Notes under the pieces: model-generated
Told to the model about the DNA's origin: nothing
The model's input: the letters and a program-made list of their open reading frames with translations, nothing else
The model's database searches: none
In this document: piece by piece, positions 25,355 through 34,098 of the stretch
Layout: every line of letters starts with the position of its first letter
Position numbering within the stretch: position 1 is the first letter of the stretch
Assembly: GCA_047947185.1 (NCBI GenBank)
Contig: CP170502.1
Coordinates: 310,001-374,000 of the forward strand
Source of the DNA: JANQJA01 sp047947185
Lineage (GTDB): Bacteria; Pseudomonadota; Gammaproteobacteria; Pseudomonadales; Azotimanducaceae
DNA: 64,000 nt
Direction: 5' to 3'
Program-made: the position numbers and the translations under genes

Positions 25355-26497
25355 ATGACCTCACTTGTCGCGCAAGCACTGGAACAACTGGTGTTGCCGG
25401 ACTCACTTGAGCCCGGTGCGCGCATTGTCGTGGGTATGTCCGGTGGCGTTGATTCTTCCGTCGCCGCGTTTCTGCTGCGTGAAGCGGGGTTCCGGGTTGA
25501 GGGGCTGTTCATGAAGAACTGGGAAGAAGATGACGGCACCGAATACTGCACGGCCAGGCAGGACCTGGAGGATGCCACGCAAGTCTGTGCCCATCTTGGG
25601 TTGCCACTCAACCAGGCAAATTTCGCTGCTGAATACTGGGACAATGTTTTCGAAGAATTCCTGACTGAATACCGTGCAGGTCGGACACCCAACCCCGATG
25701 TTCTGTGCAACCGGGAAATCAAGTTTAACGTGTTTGCCAGGTATGCCCGGGTGTTGGGGGCAGACTGGATCGCCACCGGCCACTATGCGCGGGTAGATCA
25801 CAGTGGCGTTCGACCGGTACTGCATAGAGGTGTCGACGCGAACAAAGACCAGAGTTATTTCCTGCAGTCAGTGTCGGCCGGACAACTGGAGAACTGTCTG
25901 TTCCCGCTGGGGGGGCTGGAAAAGTCCCGGGTGCGTGCCATCGCGCGTTCGGCGGGCATTCCAACATTTGCCAAGAAAGACTCAACGGGCATCTGTTTTA
26001 TTGGTGAACGCCGATTTGCCGATTTTCTGAAGCAGTATCTTGACGCCGCACCGGGGCCCATTGTGAGTGACACCGGGCGGGTGATTGGCGAACACCAGGG
26101 TTTGATGTTCCACACCATCGGCCAACGCCAGGGACTGGGTATTGGCGGTGTTCGCGGTGAAGCAGAAGAGCCCTGGTATGTGATCGACAAGCTGGAACAG
26201 ACCAATACCCTGGTGGTCGGCCAGGGTAACCAACACCCTGCACTCTTCTCGAGCAGGCTCGGTTGCGAGACCATTCACTGGGTTGATGGCAAGGGACCGG
26301 ACCTGCCGGCACGGCTCATGGCAAAAATCCGCTATCGCCAACCTGATCAGCGGGTCTGTCTCGCATGTTCGGCTGAAGCTTTTGAGGTGATCTTTGAGTC
26401 GCCCCAGCGGGCGGTCACGCCCGGCCAGTGGGTCTGCTTCTATGATGGCGACATCTGCCTCGGCGGCGGTGTTATCGCAAGCCGGAGCCCATCGTGA
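25355..26497 (+). CDS. mnmA: tRNA-specific 2-thiouridylase MnmA
   Basis: The 380-residue protein starts at ATG 25355. It has the ATP-pyrophosphatase P-loop V-G-M-S-G-G-V-D-S-S, the catalytic Cys in N-P-D-V-L-C-N-R-E-I-K-F, and the second Cys in T-G-I-C-F-I-G-E-R. It adenylates U34 and inserts sulfur delivered by TusE, completing the pathway begun by tusDCBE at 8008. It overlaps hflD (GTGA). Confidence 0.97.
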   Translation: MTSLVAQALEQLVLPDSLEPGARIVVGMSGGVDSSVAAFLLREAGFRVEGLFMKNWEEDDGTEYCTARQDLEDATQVCAHLGLPLNQANFAAEYWDNVFEEFLTEYRAGRTPNPDVLCNREIKFNVFARYARVLGADWIATGHYARVDHSGVRPVLHRGVDANKDQSYFLQSVSAGQLENCLFPLGGLEKSRVRAIARSAGIPTFAKKDSTGICFIGERRFADFLKQYLDAAPGPIVSDTGRVIGEHQGLMFHTIGQRQGLGIGGVRGEAEEPWYVIDKLEQTNTLVVGQGNQHPALFSSRLGCETIHWVDGKGPDLPARLMAKIRYRQPDQRVCLACSAEAFEVIFESPQRAVTPGQWVCFYDGDICLGGGVIASRSPS

Positions 26498-27108
26498 GCG
26501 GAAGCCTTGAGTACCAGAAACGCGCATTGGCGCTGGCTGGCATCGTACAGGCTGTTCATCTCGTGTCCTCCATTGCCCGCACCGGTATGGTCAGCCAGGA
26601 CTCGCTGGAAGCCAGCCTGAGAAGCATTTTTGTGACCAACCCGGGCTCCATCAGCGAAGTGTACAAGGGTACTGAGGGCGTCCGCCTTGGGATCAAACTG
26701 CTGGGTGAGCTGTTGGGTCAGTTTGACCTGGAGCAACACCGTGACCTGGTCCGTTATTCGCTCGCGGTCATGAAACTTGAACGGACCCTGTCGGCGCGAC
26801 CGGCACTGGCCAGGGACCTGGGCGCAAGAATTGCCCGGGTGGACGACAAGGGGCTTATGGAGGTCAGTGCAGATACGGTGAGTGCGCTGGCACTGGTTTA
26901 TGAGGACACGCTTTCCCTGGTTGAACCGCGCATCATCATTTCCGGCCAGCAGCGTTACCTGCAGGGGGGACAGAATATTGAGCGGATTCGCGCATTGTTA
27001 CTGGCGGCAGTACGATCTGCCGTACTCTGGCATCAGGTTGGTGGCCGTCGATGGCAACTGCTGCTGGCAAGAAAGAAACTGCTGGAGTCATTAAAATACT
27101 TAAACTGA
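26494..27108 (+). CDS. hflD: high frequency lysogenization protein HflD homologue
   Basis: The 204-residue largely alpha-helical protein begins at GTG 26494, overlapping the mnmA stop. The N-terminal Q-K-R-A-L-A-L-A-G-I-V-Q-A and the mid-protein L-V-R-Y-S-L-A-V-M-K-L-E-R match the HflD family. In E. coli HflD is peripheral to the inner membrane and affects lambda CII; its housekeeping role is not settled. The order mnmA-hflD-purB is conserved in gammaproteobacteria. Confidence 0.92.
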   Translation: MSGSLEYQKRALALAGIVQAVHLVSSIARTGMVSQDSLEASLRSIFVTNPGSISEVYKGTEGVRLGIKLLGELLGQFDLEQHRDLVRYSLAVMKLERTLSARPALARDLGARIARVDDKGLMEVSADTVSALALVYEDTLSLVEPRIIISGQQRYLQGGQNIERIRALLLAAVRSAVLWHQVGGRRWQLLLARKKLLESLKYLN

Positions 27109-27153
27109 TTCAACAGGTTACAAAACCTTTTAAATGTTAAACGTGAGGACTAT

Positions 27154-28530
27154 ATGGAAGAGCTGACGGCGATCTCACCCATCGACGGTCGCTACGGGGC
27201 GCGAACGCGGGCCCTGTCGCCCATCTTCAGCGAGTTCGGGCTGATCAGGTACCGCGTACTGGTTGAGGTCAAATGGTTCCAGTTTCTCGCGGCAGAGCCC
27301 GGTATTGCGGAGTTGGCGCCGTTGACTGACGCGGAAAACGCTTTTCTGGCGTCGCTTGTCGACAATTTTGGCGTGACCGAGGCGGCCCGGATCAAGGCCA
27401 TCGAACGTACCACCAATCACGACGTCAAGGCGGTGGAATATTTCCTCAAACAGCAATTTGTGGAGAGTGGTCTGGAGGCATTGTCCCGTGGCATTGAGTT
27501 TGTGCACTTTGCCTGCACTTCCGAGGATATCAACAATCTCTCCCACGCCCTGATGTTGGCAACTGGCCGTGACACCGTACTGTTGCCGCTCATGGACCGT
27601 GTGATTGATGCCATAGGGCAAGAGGCCAGGGCCCAGGCCCGGGTGCCCATGCTGTCCCGAACCCACGGCCAGATAGCCTCGCCAACCACCATGGGAAAAG
27701 AGCTCGCCAACGTCTATGTGAGGCTCAGGCGCCAGCGCGACCAGGTTGCGGCCGTCCCGCTGTTTGGCAAGCTCAACGGTGCCGTAGGCAACTACAATGC
27801 ACACCTGTCGGCCTATCCCGATCTTGACTGGCAAAAGCTCAGTGAAGCGTTTGTCACCTCCCTTGGCGTGACCTGGAACCCCTATACAACCCAGATTGAA
27901 CCCCATGACTATATTGCAGAATTGTTTGACGCCGTCTGTCGGTTCAACCGGGTGCTGCTGGATTTTGACCGTGATATCTGGTCCTACATTTCAATCGGCT
28001 ACTTCAAGCAAAAGCAGGTTGTCGGAGAGACCGGGTCTTCAACCATGCCACACAAGGTCAATCCTATCGACTTCGAAAATTCCGAGGGCAACCTCGGCAT
28101 TGCCAATGCCGTTATGGAGCACCTGGCAGAGAAACTGCCAATCTCGCGCTGGCAGCGTGATCTCACGGATTCTACCGTGCTGCGGAATCTCGGCACAGGG
28201 TTTGCGCACTCGGTGATTGCCTACGAATCCACGCTTAAGGGCATCAGCAAACTGGAACTGAACCTGGCAGCCCTCGAGAAGGATTTTGACACCAGTTGGG
28301 AGGTCCTGGCTGAGCCCATCCAGACCATCATGCGCAAATTTGGTATCCCTGAACCCTATGAGAAGCTGAAAACCCTTACCCGTGGCACCTCAATGACCGC
28401 AGCCACGATCAGAGAAATGATTGATGACCTGGGGCTGCCAGCCGAGGCCAGGGAACAGGTTCTGGCGCTGACCCCGGCGGGTTACACAGGCGCTGCCGGG
28501 GATCTGGTAGACCAGTTGCTTGGCGAGTGA
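27154..28530 (+). CDS. purB: adenylosuccinate lyase
   Basis: The 458-residue fumarase/aspartase-superfamily enzyme begins M-E-E-L-T-A-I-S-P-I-D-G-R-Y. It shows T-S-E-D-I-N-N-L, R-T-H-G-Q-I-A-S-P-T-T and the signature S-S-T-M-P-H-K-V-N-P-I-D-F-E-N. It cleaves SAICAR and adenylosuccinate in purine synthesis. A GAGGACTAT ribosome site precedes the ATG. The length is standard. Confidence 0.97.
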   Translation: MEELTAISPIDGRYGARTRALSPIFSEFGLIRYRVLVEVKWFQFLAAEPGIAELAPLTDAENAFLASLVDNFGVTEAARIKAIERTTNHDVKAVEYFLKQQFVESGLEALSRGIEFVHFACTSEDINNLSHALMLATGRDTVLLPLMDRVIDAIGQEARAQARVPMLSRTHGQIASPTTMGKELANVYVRLRRQRDQVAAVPLFGKLNGAVGNYNAHLSAYPDLDWQKLSEAFVTSLGVTWNPYTTQIEPHDYIAELFDAVCRFNRVLLDFDRDIWSYISIGYFKQKQVVGETGSSTMPHKVNPIDFENSEGNLGIANAVMEHLAEKLPISRWQRDLTDSTVLRNLGTGFAHSVIAYESTLKGISKLELNLAALEKDFDTSWEVLAEPIQTIMRKFGIPEPYEKLKTLTRGTSMTAATIREMIDDLGLPAEAREQVLALTPAGYTGAAGDLVDQLLGE

Positions 28531-28534
28531 ACTG

Positions 28535-30016
28535 ATGGCCAGAGAGCTGAAAATTCGTGGCTTTGACATTCGCGAGGCCTATTGGGACAGGGACAGCGAT
28601 ACGCTCTCGACCATCCGTAAACTGGTATTTATTGTTGAACAGGGTGTTCCCCGCGAAGAAGAATGGGACGGCCGGGACGACGCATCCTGGCACTGGCTGG
28701 CCACGGGTGCAGACGGCAAGCCCATAGGTACTGCCCGGCTGCTGCCAGACGGTCAGATTGGACGTATGGCGGTTCTGGCAGACTACCGTGGCCTGGGTGT
28801 TGGCGCCGCCCTTCTGGAGCGTGCCTGCGACAAGGCCCGTTACCTGGGTTTCTCGACCGTGTTCCTGAATGCCCAGACCCACGCATTGTCCTTTTATGAA
28901 AGAGCAGGTTTTGTTCCCGAGGGACCCGAGTTCCAGGAAGCCGGCATTGCCCATCGCCGGATGACACGACAGTTCGAAACAGGACACGGGTCCAATCCTG
29001 TGGCGCTGGCCCGGCCCGATATGGCGCTCCGGTCATTTGATGCGGCTGAGGTCGACTGGGCAAACCACGGCAAAATCATCAGGAAAATCCGTGAATCGGT
29101 GTTTGTGCTGGAACTTGGCCTGCCGGCAGACTTCCGCACTGATGAAGAAGACGAGAAGGCATTTCACTGGCAGGCGGTCAGTCCTGACGGTCAGGTGGTG
29201 GGCAGCGTGCGCATGAACCTGGAAGGCACCATCAGTCGCCTGGCGGTGCTGGCGGGATTCAGGCACCAGGGTATCGGCATGGCCCTGCTGGAACTGGCGA
29301 TCAGCAAGGCGCGTCGATTTGGGTTCGACGAGGTCAGGATGAGCACCTCGCCGGTACTGGACAGTTTCTGTCGGCTGGCCGGGTTTCTGCCTTCAGGGCC
29401 CCCTCAGCAGGCTGCCGGCCAGCGGTATCAACCCTATGAAAAGCCGCTCACGGCCGATGACCCGTTCGACCGGCCCCGAAGCCCGCTTTCCGGTGATGCC
29501 TACCTGCCCCAGGATGTCACCTATCGACTGGGTAAGGACAATCAGCTGATTCTGGTGCGCAAGGAAACGGAGTTCCGCAACATCATCCTGGAAATGTGTG
29601 CCCAGGCCAGGCAGTCCATCCGGATTTTCTCGCCAGTGCTTGAGCACAAGCTCTTTGACCGTCCCGAACTACGTCAGGTCTGCTCGGCCCTGGCCCGACG
29701 CAACAAGTACACCCGTATTGAAATCCTGCTCTACGATTCCCACAGGGTCGTCAAGAATGGCCATGCCCTGCTGGAGATTGCCCGCAAGCTGCCCTCCTCC
29801 ATCGGGATGAAAATTGTTGACCCTGAGCTTCGCCAGCTGAACCACGAATACGTTCTGGCAGATGACAGCGGCCTGATCTACCGTCACGACCATGAAGCCT
29901 TTGACGGTTACGCCAACTTTAACGACATTGCCGAGGCGAACCGGCTCGGACGGGCTTTCACCGCTGCCTGGGAAAGTGGGCAGGTGGATCCGAACCTTCG
30001 CCTGCTGCGGATATGA
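28535..30016 (+). CDS. tandem GNAT acetyltransferase with C-terminal DUF7931-like domain
   Basis: The 493-residue protein starts at ATG 28535 (an in-frame TTG at 28520 lies within purB). Domain 1 (residues 1-150) is a complete GNAT with the acetyl-CoA loop R-G-L-G-V-G. Domain 2 (about 165-300) is a second GNAT with R-H-Q-G-I-G. The final 160 residues (from L-G-K-D-N-Q-L-I-L-V) resemble the DUF7931 domain usually found after a single GNAT in gammaproteobacteria. That domain is likely related to a phospholipase-D-like fold (I-R-I-F-S-P, I-E-I-L-L-Y-D-S-H). The substrate is unknown. The duplicated GNAT is unusual. Confidence 0.75.
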   Translation: MARELKIRGFDIREAYWDRDSDTLSTIRKLVFIVEQGVPREEEWDGRDDASWHWLATGADGKPIGTARLLPDGQIGRMAVLADYRGLGVGAALLERACDKARYLGFSTVFLNAQTHALSFYERAGFVPEGPEFQEAGIAHRRMTRQFETGHGSNPVALARPDMALRSFDAAEVDWANHGKIIRKIRESVFVLELGLPADFRTDEEDEKAFHWQAVSPDGQVVGSVRMNLEGTISRLAVLAGFRHQGIGMALLELAISKARRFGFDEVRMSTSPVLDSFCRLAGFLPSGPPQQAAGQRYQPYEKPLTADDPFDRPRSPLSGDAYLPQDVTYRLGKDNQLILVRKETEFRNIILEMCAQARQSIRIFSPVLEHKLFDRPELRQVCSALARRNKYTRIEILLYDSHRVVKNGHALLEIARKLPSSIGMKIVDPELRQLNHEYVLADDSGLIYRHDHEAFDGYANFNDIAEANRLGRAFTAAWESGQVDPNLRLLRI

Positions 30017-30034
30017 CCTGCCTGTCCCGCCCAC

Positions 30035-30526
30035 CTAACCGGGCTTGAATCCCGCCAGTGCCGTCGCTGACACGAGCATGCCGTTGTTGTCAGCATAAAG
30101 ATATTCGCCCGGGACAAACTGCTGGCCACCAAAGTGAAGTACCTCGTCTCGCAACCCGACGTTCCGCTTCACGCTCTTCAGCGGGTTTGCGGCGAGGGCC
30201 TGGACGCCAAGGTCAATACCACGGATGGTATCCACATCGCGGATACAACCATAGATAACAATACCTTCCCAGCCATTTTCAGCGGCCTTGAGGGCCAGGT
30301 TATCACCCAGCAAACCACAACGCAGCGATCCCCCGCCATCAACGACCAGCACCTTGCCGTCGCCCGGTGTGTCGACCAGGTCCGCCACCAGCGAATTATC
30401 CTCAAAACATTTGATGGTGGTGATCTCACCGCCAAACCAGCGTCTGCCACCGAAGTTGCGAAACATGGGCGTGACGACACGGACCAGGTCAGGGTGCGCG
30501 TCACAGAGGTCTGGCAGGATATCCAT
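30035..30526 (-). CDS. rraA: RraA family protein (ribonuclease E activity regulator)
   Basis: The 163-residue protein has the RraA fold signatures: A-D-L-V-D-T-P-G-D-G-K-V-L-V-V-D, L-L-G-D-N-L-A-L-K-A and Y-G-C-I-R-D-V-D. The same family includes class II oxaloacetate and HMG/CHA aldolases (G-D-N x20 R-D motif), so weak aldolase activity is possible. Its length and sequence resemble RraA, which inhibits RNase E. It is divergent from the lytic transglycosylase gene. Confidence 0.85.
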   Translation of the reverse strand: MDILPDLCDAHPDLVRVVTPMFRNFGGRRWFGGEITTIKCFEDNSLVADLVDTPGDGKVLVVDGGGSLRCGLLGDNLALKAAENGWEGIVIYGCIRDVDTIRGIDLGVQALAANPLKSVKRNVGLRDEVLHFGGQQFVPGEYLYADNNGMLVSATALAGFKPG

Positions 30527-30585
30527 TGGCGTCTCTCCACGGAATGGGGCTAAAATTGTCAGTCAACGATGGTAACAGATCCCCC

Positions 30586-31227
30586 ATGGACAGATCTCTG
30601 GTGAACAGACCCGGTATCGGCCTAGGCATTGTTCTCCTGCTGGCGGGGTTGGCAGGCAATGCGGTCGCAGAGGTGTTCATCTACCGCGGTCCCAACGGCG
30701 AGCGACTGGCCAGTGACCGGCCCCTGCCAGCGGCAGAAACGGGTTATGAACTGCTGACCCGGCGCGATTCTCTGCACAATACCGGCCATATCCTTGCCAG
30801 TCGTCGGGTTCTGCAGACGGCCAGGCGTGACCTGATGGGTATTGTTGCTGCGGCATCAAGGCAGCACCAGGTTGATGCCAGGCTGATTGAAGCCGTAATC
30901 CAGATCGAGTCGGGCTTCAATCCGGAGGCCGTGTCTGACAAAGGGGCAACCGGCCTGATGCAACTGATGTGGTCGACGGCACAGCGATACCGCGTCCAGG
31001 ACAGATTTAACCCCAGGGAAAACATATTTGCCGGTACGCGACACCTGAAGTACCTGCTGGAGCGGTTCAACGGTGACGTGGTTCTGGCGCTGGCGGCCTA
31101 CAATGCAGGTGCGGGTGCTGTTGAGCGTCATCAGGGGGTGCCTCCCTACCCGGAGACGAGGCGGTACATTGACAAGGTGCTGACCTACCATGCCGAACTG
31201 CAGGCGCTGGTTCCTGTGGCTGACTAG
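30586..31227 (+). CDS. lytic murein transglycosylase (SLT domain), secreted
   Basis: The 213-residue protein starts at ATG 30586 with a signal peptide that ends near G-N-A-V-A. A short DUF4124-like stretch (V-F-I-Y-R-G-P-N-G-E-R) is followed by an SLT domain with the catalytic Glu in V-I-Q-I-E-S-G-F-N-P, then G-A-T-G-L-M-Q-L-M and A-L-A-A-Y-N-A-G-A-G-A-V. It would cleave peptidoglycan between MurNAc and GlcNAc to give the 1,6-anhydro product. It overlaps the convergent crotonase gene by four bases. Confidence 0.92.
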   Translation: MDRSLVNRPGIGLGIVLLLAGLAGNAVAEVFIYRGPNGERLASDRPLPAAETGYELLTRRDSLHNTGHILASRRVLQTARRDLMGIVAAASRQHQVDARLIEAVIQIESGFNPEAVSDKGATGLMQLMWSTAQRYRVQDRFNPRENIFAGTRHLKYLLERFNGDVVLALAAYNAGAGAVERHQGVPPYPETRRYIDKVLTYHAELQALVPVAD

Positions 31228-32012
31228 CGTCCCTTGAATTCCGGTGGGCGCTTGTTGATAAATGCGCTGATGCCCTCAGCCTTGTCTTCAGTCAGCAACA
31301 GTGCTCCCTGGGCAAATTTTTCCATCTTCAGTGCCGCCATGCTGCTTCCCTCCAGCCCCTGCTGGACCATCGCCTTCATGAACTGCGGTACAAAAGGCGC
31401 ATAGCCGGCAAGGTGACTCGCCATGCGCTCGACTTCCGTTAGCAGTTCTGCCTGTTGCCTGATTCGGGTCACAAGGCCGATTTGTAATGCCCTCTCTGCA
31501 TCAATCACCTCACCCATGAGCATCATTTCGAGCGCCCAGGCTTTGCCGACGAGGCGTGGCAGCCGGACTGTGGCGCCACCACCCGGGATAATGCCGAGCT
31601 TGCCCTCCGGCGTCGCAAACCGGCTCTGGGGTGTGCAGATCCGGAGATCACAGCCAAGAGCAACTTCAAGTCCACCCCCCATACAGATCCCGTCAATGGC
31701 GGCAATAGTAGGTTTGGGGGCCTCTTCCAGCTGCCGGGCGAGGCCCTGGACGATGGGTTCCATTCCCTTTTTGAGATCCCTGTCGACAACTTCGTTCAGG
31801 TCAGAGCCGGACGCAAATGCCCTGCCACCGGCCCCGGCAATAGCAATGGCCCGCGTGGCCGCGTCCGCTGCCCCGTGATCAACCGCAACCTGTAACTCCG
31901 CCAGTGTCTGTAATGAAATTGCGTTGTGCTTTTCGGGACGATTGATAGTAATCAGGCACAGGGGACCGCGCTGCTCGACAACAATACAGCTGTAGGCACT
32001 TGGGTTGTCCAT
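31224..32012 (-). CDS. enoyl-CoA hydratase/isomerase family protein
   Basis: The 262-residue crotonase has both catalytic Glu positions, unlike the copy at 3487. The first is in G-G-G-L-E-V-A-L-G-C-D-L and the second in F-A-T-P-E-G-K-L-G-I-I-P-G. The oxyanion loop is A-F-A-S-G-S-D-L-N-E. It is therefore a good candidate for a true 2-enoyl-CoA hydratase. It is the last gene of a minus-strand series prpB-prpC-unknown-crotonase, with 21 bases to the upstream gene, suggesting a role in acyl-CoA catabolism that feeds propionyl-CoA. Confidence 0.9.
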   Translation of the reverse strand: MDNPSAYSCIVVEQRGPLCLITINRPEKHNAISLQTLAELQVAVDHGAADAATRAIAIAGAGGRAFASGSDLNEVVDRDLKKGMEPIVQGLARQLEEAPKPTIAAIDGICMGGGLEVALGCDLRICTPQSRFATPEGKLGIIPGGGATVRLPRLVGKAWALEMMLMGEVIDAERALQIGLVTRIRQQAELLTEVERMASHLAGYAPFVPQFMKAMVQQGLEGSSMAALKMEKFAQGALLLTEDKAEGISAFINKRPPEFKGR

Positions 32013-32033
32013 GGGTGTACTCCAGATCCAGGG

Positions 32034-32870
32034 TTACCTGACGTCAGTTTCGGCCAGGATATAACGGTTCAGTTCGAGCATGGTGTCGGACAGCGGTCCG
32101 TTCCCGACCAGTACTACGGGCGTTGCTGGCGTTCTCAAAAGCGCAACGCTGATCACCAGCGGCCCGCAACCACTGTCCAGGAACAGGTGGAGGAATTGTT
32201 CCTCGAAGCGCAGTTCAGACAGGCGCAACCCGGCAAGCGAAAGCGCCGGATCATTTGTGAGGACTTCAAGCGATGTCCCCAGCCAGGCTGCTGCCGCCGG
32301 CCCGGTCAGTACAATACTTGTCTCGTGCAGGTTACGCCGCCGCTGGAACTCCCGACGGACAGCGGCCTCAAGTATGCGTGGATCACTGCAATCGGGCAGT
32401 GATGGCGAAAACGCAACTTCGGCGACCTCATGCCACTGGACTGCCATTTGTTCACTTGCCGCCAGGGCCGCAACATAGTTGCTTACCAGCACGGTGCCAT
32501 AAGCGCCGCGCAGGTAAGCCAGTGTCTTGTTTGCCGGATCGGCTGCCAGCCGCAGCAGCCGGTACAGTTGCAGGTCGCTGATAGCAAGCGCGGTTGGGCC
32601 CATAAAAAACCGGGTCCATACCTGGATGCGGGCACCTGCCAGTGACCAGCTGTCGGGTTCCCCTGCTGCCGGCAGGCCATTTGCCAGGTACAGCGCCTGG
32701 GTACGCCCGCCCAGGGTTGTCATCTCGGCTGCCGTCCCTGGGGACGGGGACTCAATGATCAGGGCCCAGATGTCCCGCATCAGTGAACTGGCGTGGCTGA
32801 CAGGTGCCAGCGCCAGCAGGACAACAAGGCCGACACCCAGCAAGGTGGACTTTATAGGTTTTTGTTTCAA
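32034..32870 (-). CDS. hypothetical secreted protein in the prp operon
   Basis: The 278-residue protein has a clear signal peptide (S-T-L-L-G-V-G-L-V-V-L-L-A-L-A-P-V-S-H-A). I do not recognise the mature domain. It has a helical middle (L-Y-R-L-L-R-L-A-A-D-P, W-H-E-V-A-E-V-A-F-S-P) and a beta-rich C-terminus with E-E-Q-F-L-H-L-F-L-D-S and P-L-V-I-S-V-A-L-L-R. It lies 60 bases after prpC and 21 before the crotonase, on the same strand. No function is assigned. Confidence 0.7.
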   Translation of the reverse strand: MKQKPIKSTLLGVGLVVLLALAPVSHASSLMRDIWALIIESPSPGTAAEMTTLGGRTQALYLANGLPAAGEPDSWSLAGARIQVWTRFFMGPTALAISDLQLYRLLRLAADPANKTLAYLRGAYGTVLVSNYVAALAASEQMAVQWHEVAEVAFSPSLPDCSDPRILEAAVRREFQRRRNLHETSIVLTGPAAAAWLGTSLEVLTNDPALSLAGLRLSELRFEEQFLHLFLDSGCGPLVISVALLRTPATPVVLVGNGPLSDTMLELNRYILAETDVR

Positions 32871-32930
32871 GCACTTATTCCTGCCGGGTCAGATGGCCAG
32901 GGTTACCTGGTCCTCTGACCCGGTTTCTAC

Positions 32931-34064
32931 TCAGGCAGAGGTTCGACCAGCAATCGGCGTATAGGGACGAACATCCGGGCCAATATAATCTGCGCTGGGC
33001 CGAATCAGCCGATTGTTGGAGCGCTGTTCCATGACATGTGCCGCCCATCCCGTGACCCGGGACATGACAAAAATTGGTGTAAACAGTTTTGTCGGGATGC
33101 CCATGTAATTGTAGGTTGATGCATGAAAAAAGTCGGCGTTGGGAAACAGTGCTTTCTCATCCCACATGGTGTCAGCAACAGCACAGGAGATATCAAACAG
33201 TGTTGTATCACCGTTCAGTTGGGCAAGCTGCGCTGCGTACTCCTTGATTACCGCGTTGCGGGGATCGCTGGTACGGTAGATTGCGTGGCCAAATCCCATG
33301 ATGGTTTCCTTGCGGGCCAACATACCCTTGATACCCTCAACCGCTTCCCCGGTAGAACTGAACTTTTCAATCAATTCCATGGCTGCCTCGTTGGCGCCGC
33401 CATGCAGCGGGCCACGCAGCGAACCAATCGCGCCGGTAATACAGGAGTACATGTCGGAGAGGGTTGCGGCACAGACCCGGGCTGTAAAGGTCGATGCGTT
33501 GAACTCGTGCTCCGCATACAGGATCAGGGAGGTATTCATGACTTCACGATGCAGTTCCGCAGGCGATTCACCATGGAGCATCCTGAGGAAATGGCCGCCA
33601 ATACTGGTTTCATCCGTATCCGTCTCTATCCGTACGCCGTCGTGGGAGAACCTGTACCAGTAGCAGATAATGCCGGGCAGCGCGGCAAGCAGCCGGTCAG
33701 CGGCCTCATGCTGGTCATCGAAGCTGTTTTCAGGCTCGAGGTTGCCCAGCATCGAGGCGCCCGTGCGCATGACATCCATCGGATGGGTTGACTTTGGAAT
33801 CAGCTCCAGCACCGTCTTCAGTTCGGCCGGCAGGGCCCGCCGGGCTTTCAGCCGGACAAGGTAGTCATCCAACTGCGCCTGGGTTGGCAGGGCCCCGTAG
33901 AGGAGCATATAGGCAACTTCCTCAAAGGTTGCATTCGCTGCAAGATCCTCAATGGTATAACCGCGATAGGTCAGCCCCGCACCTTCCTTGCCAACGGTAC
34001 AGAGTGCTGTCTCGCCTGCAGATTGTCCCCGGAGGCCAGCGCCTCCCAGTTTTTTTTCAACCAT
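32931..34064 (-). CDS. prpC: 2-methylcitrate synthase
   Basis: This 377-residue citrate-synthase-family protein has the typical PrpC length and no N-terminal regulatory domain. It has L-T-Y-R-G-Y-T-I-E-D-L-A, the active-site H-G-G-A-N-E-A-A-M, and G-F-G-H-A-I-Y-R-T-S-D-P-R. Condensation of propionyl-CoA with oxaloacetate is inferred from the adjacent prpB. prpD or acnD are not in this window. Confidence 0.94.
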   Translation of the reverse strand: MVEKKLGGAGLRGQSAGETALCTVGKEGAGLTYRGYTIEDLAANATFEEVAYMLLYGALPTQAQLDDYLVRLKARRALPAELKTVLELIPKSTHPMDVMRTGASMLGNLEPENSFDDQHEAADRLLAALPGIICYWYRFSHDGVRIETDTDETSIGGHFLRMLHGESPAELHREVMNTSLILYAEHEFNASTFTARVCAATLSDMYSCITGAIGSLRGPLHGGANEAAMELIEKFSSTGEAVEGIKGMLARKETIMGFGHAIYRTSDPRNAVIKEYAAQLAQLNGDTTLFDISCAVADTMWDEKALFPNADFFHASTYNYMGIPTKLFTPIFVMSRVTGWAAHVMEQRSNNRLIRPSADYIGPDVRPYTPIAGRTSA

Positions 34065-34098
34065 GGTAAGTCCTCTTGCGTTTTATAATGTGGTCCGG

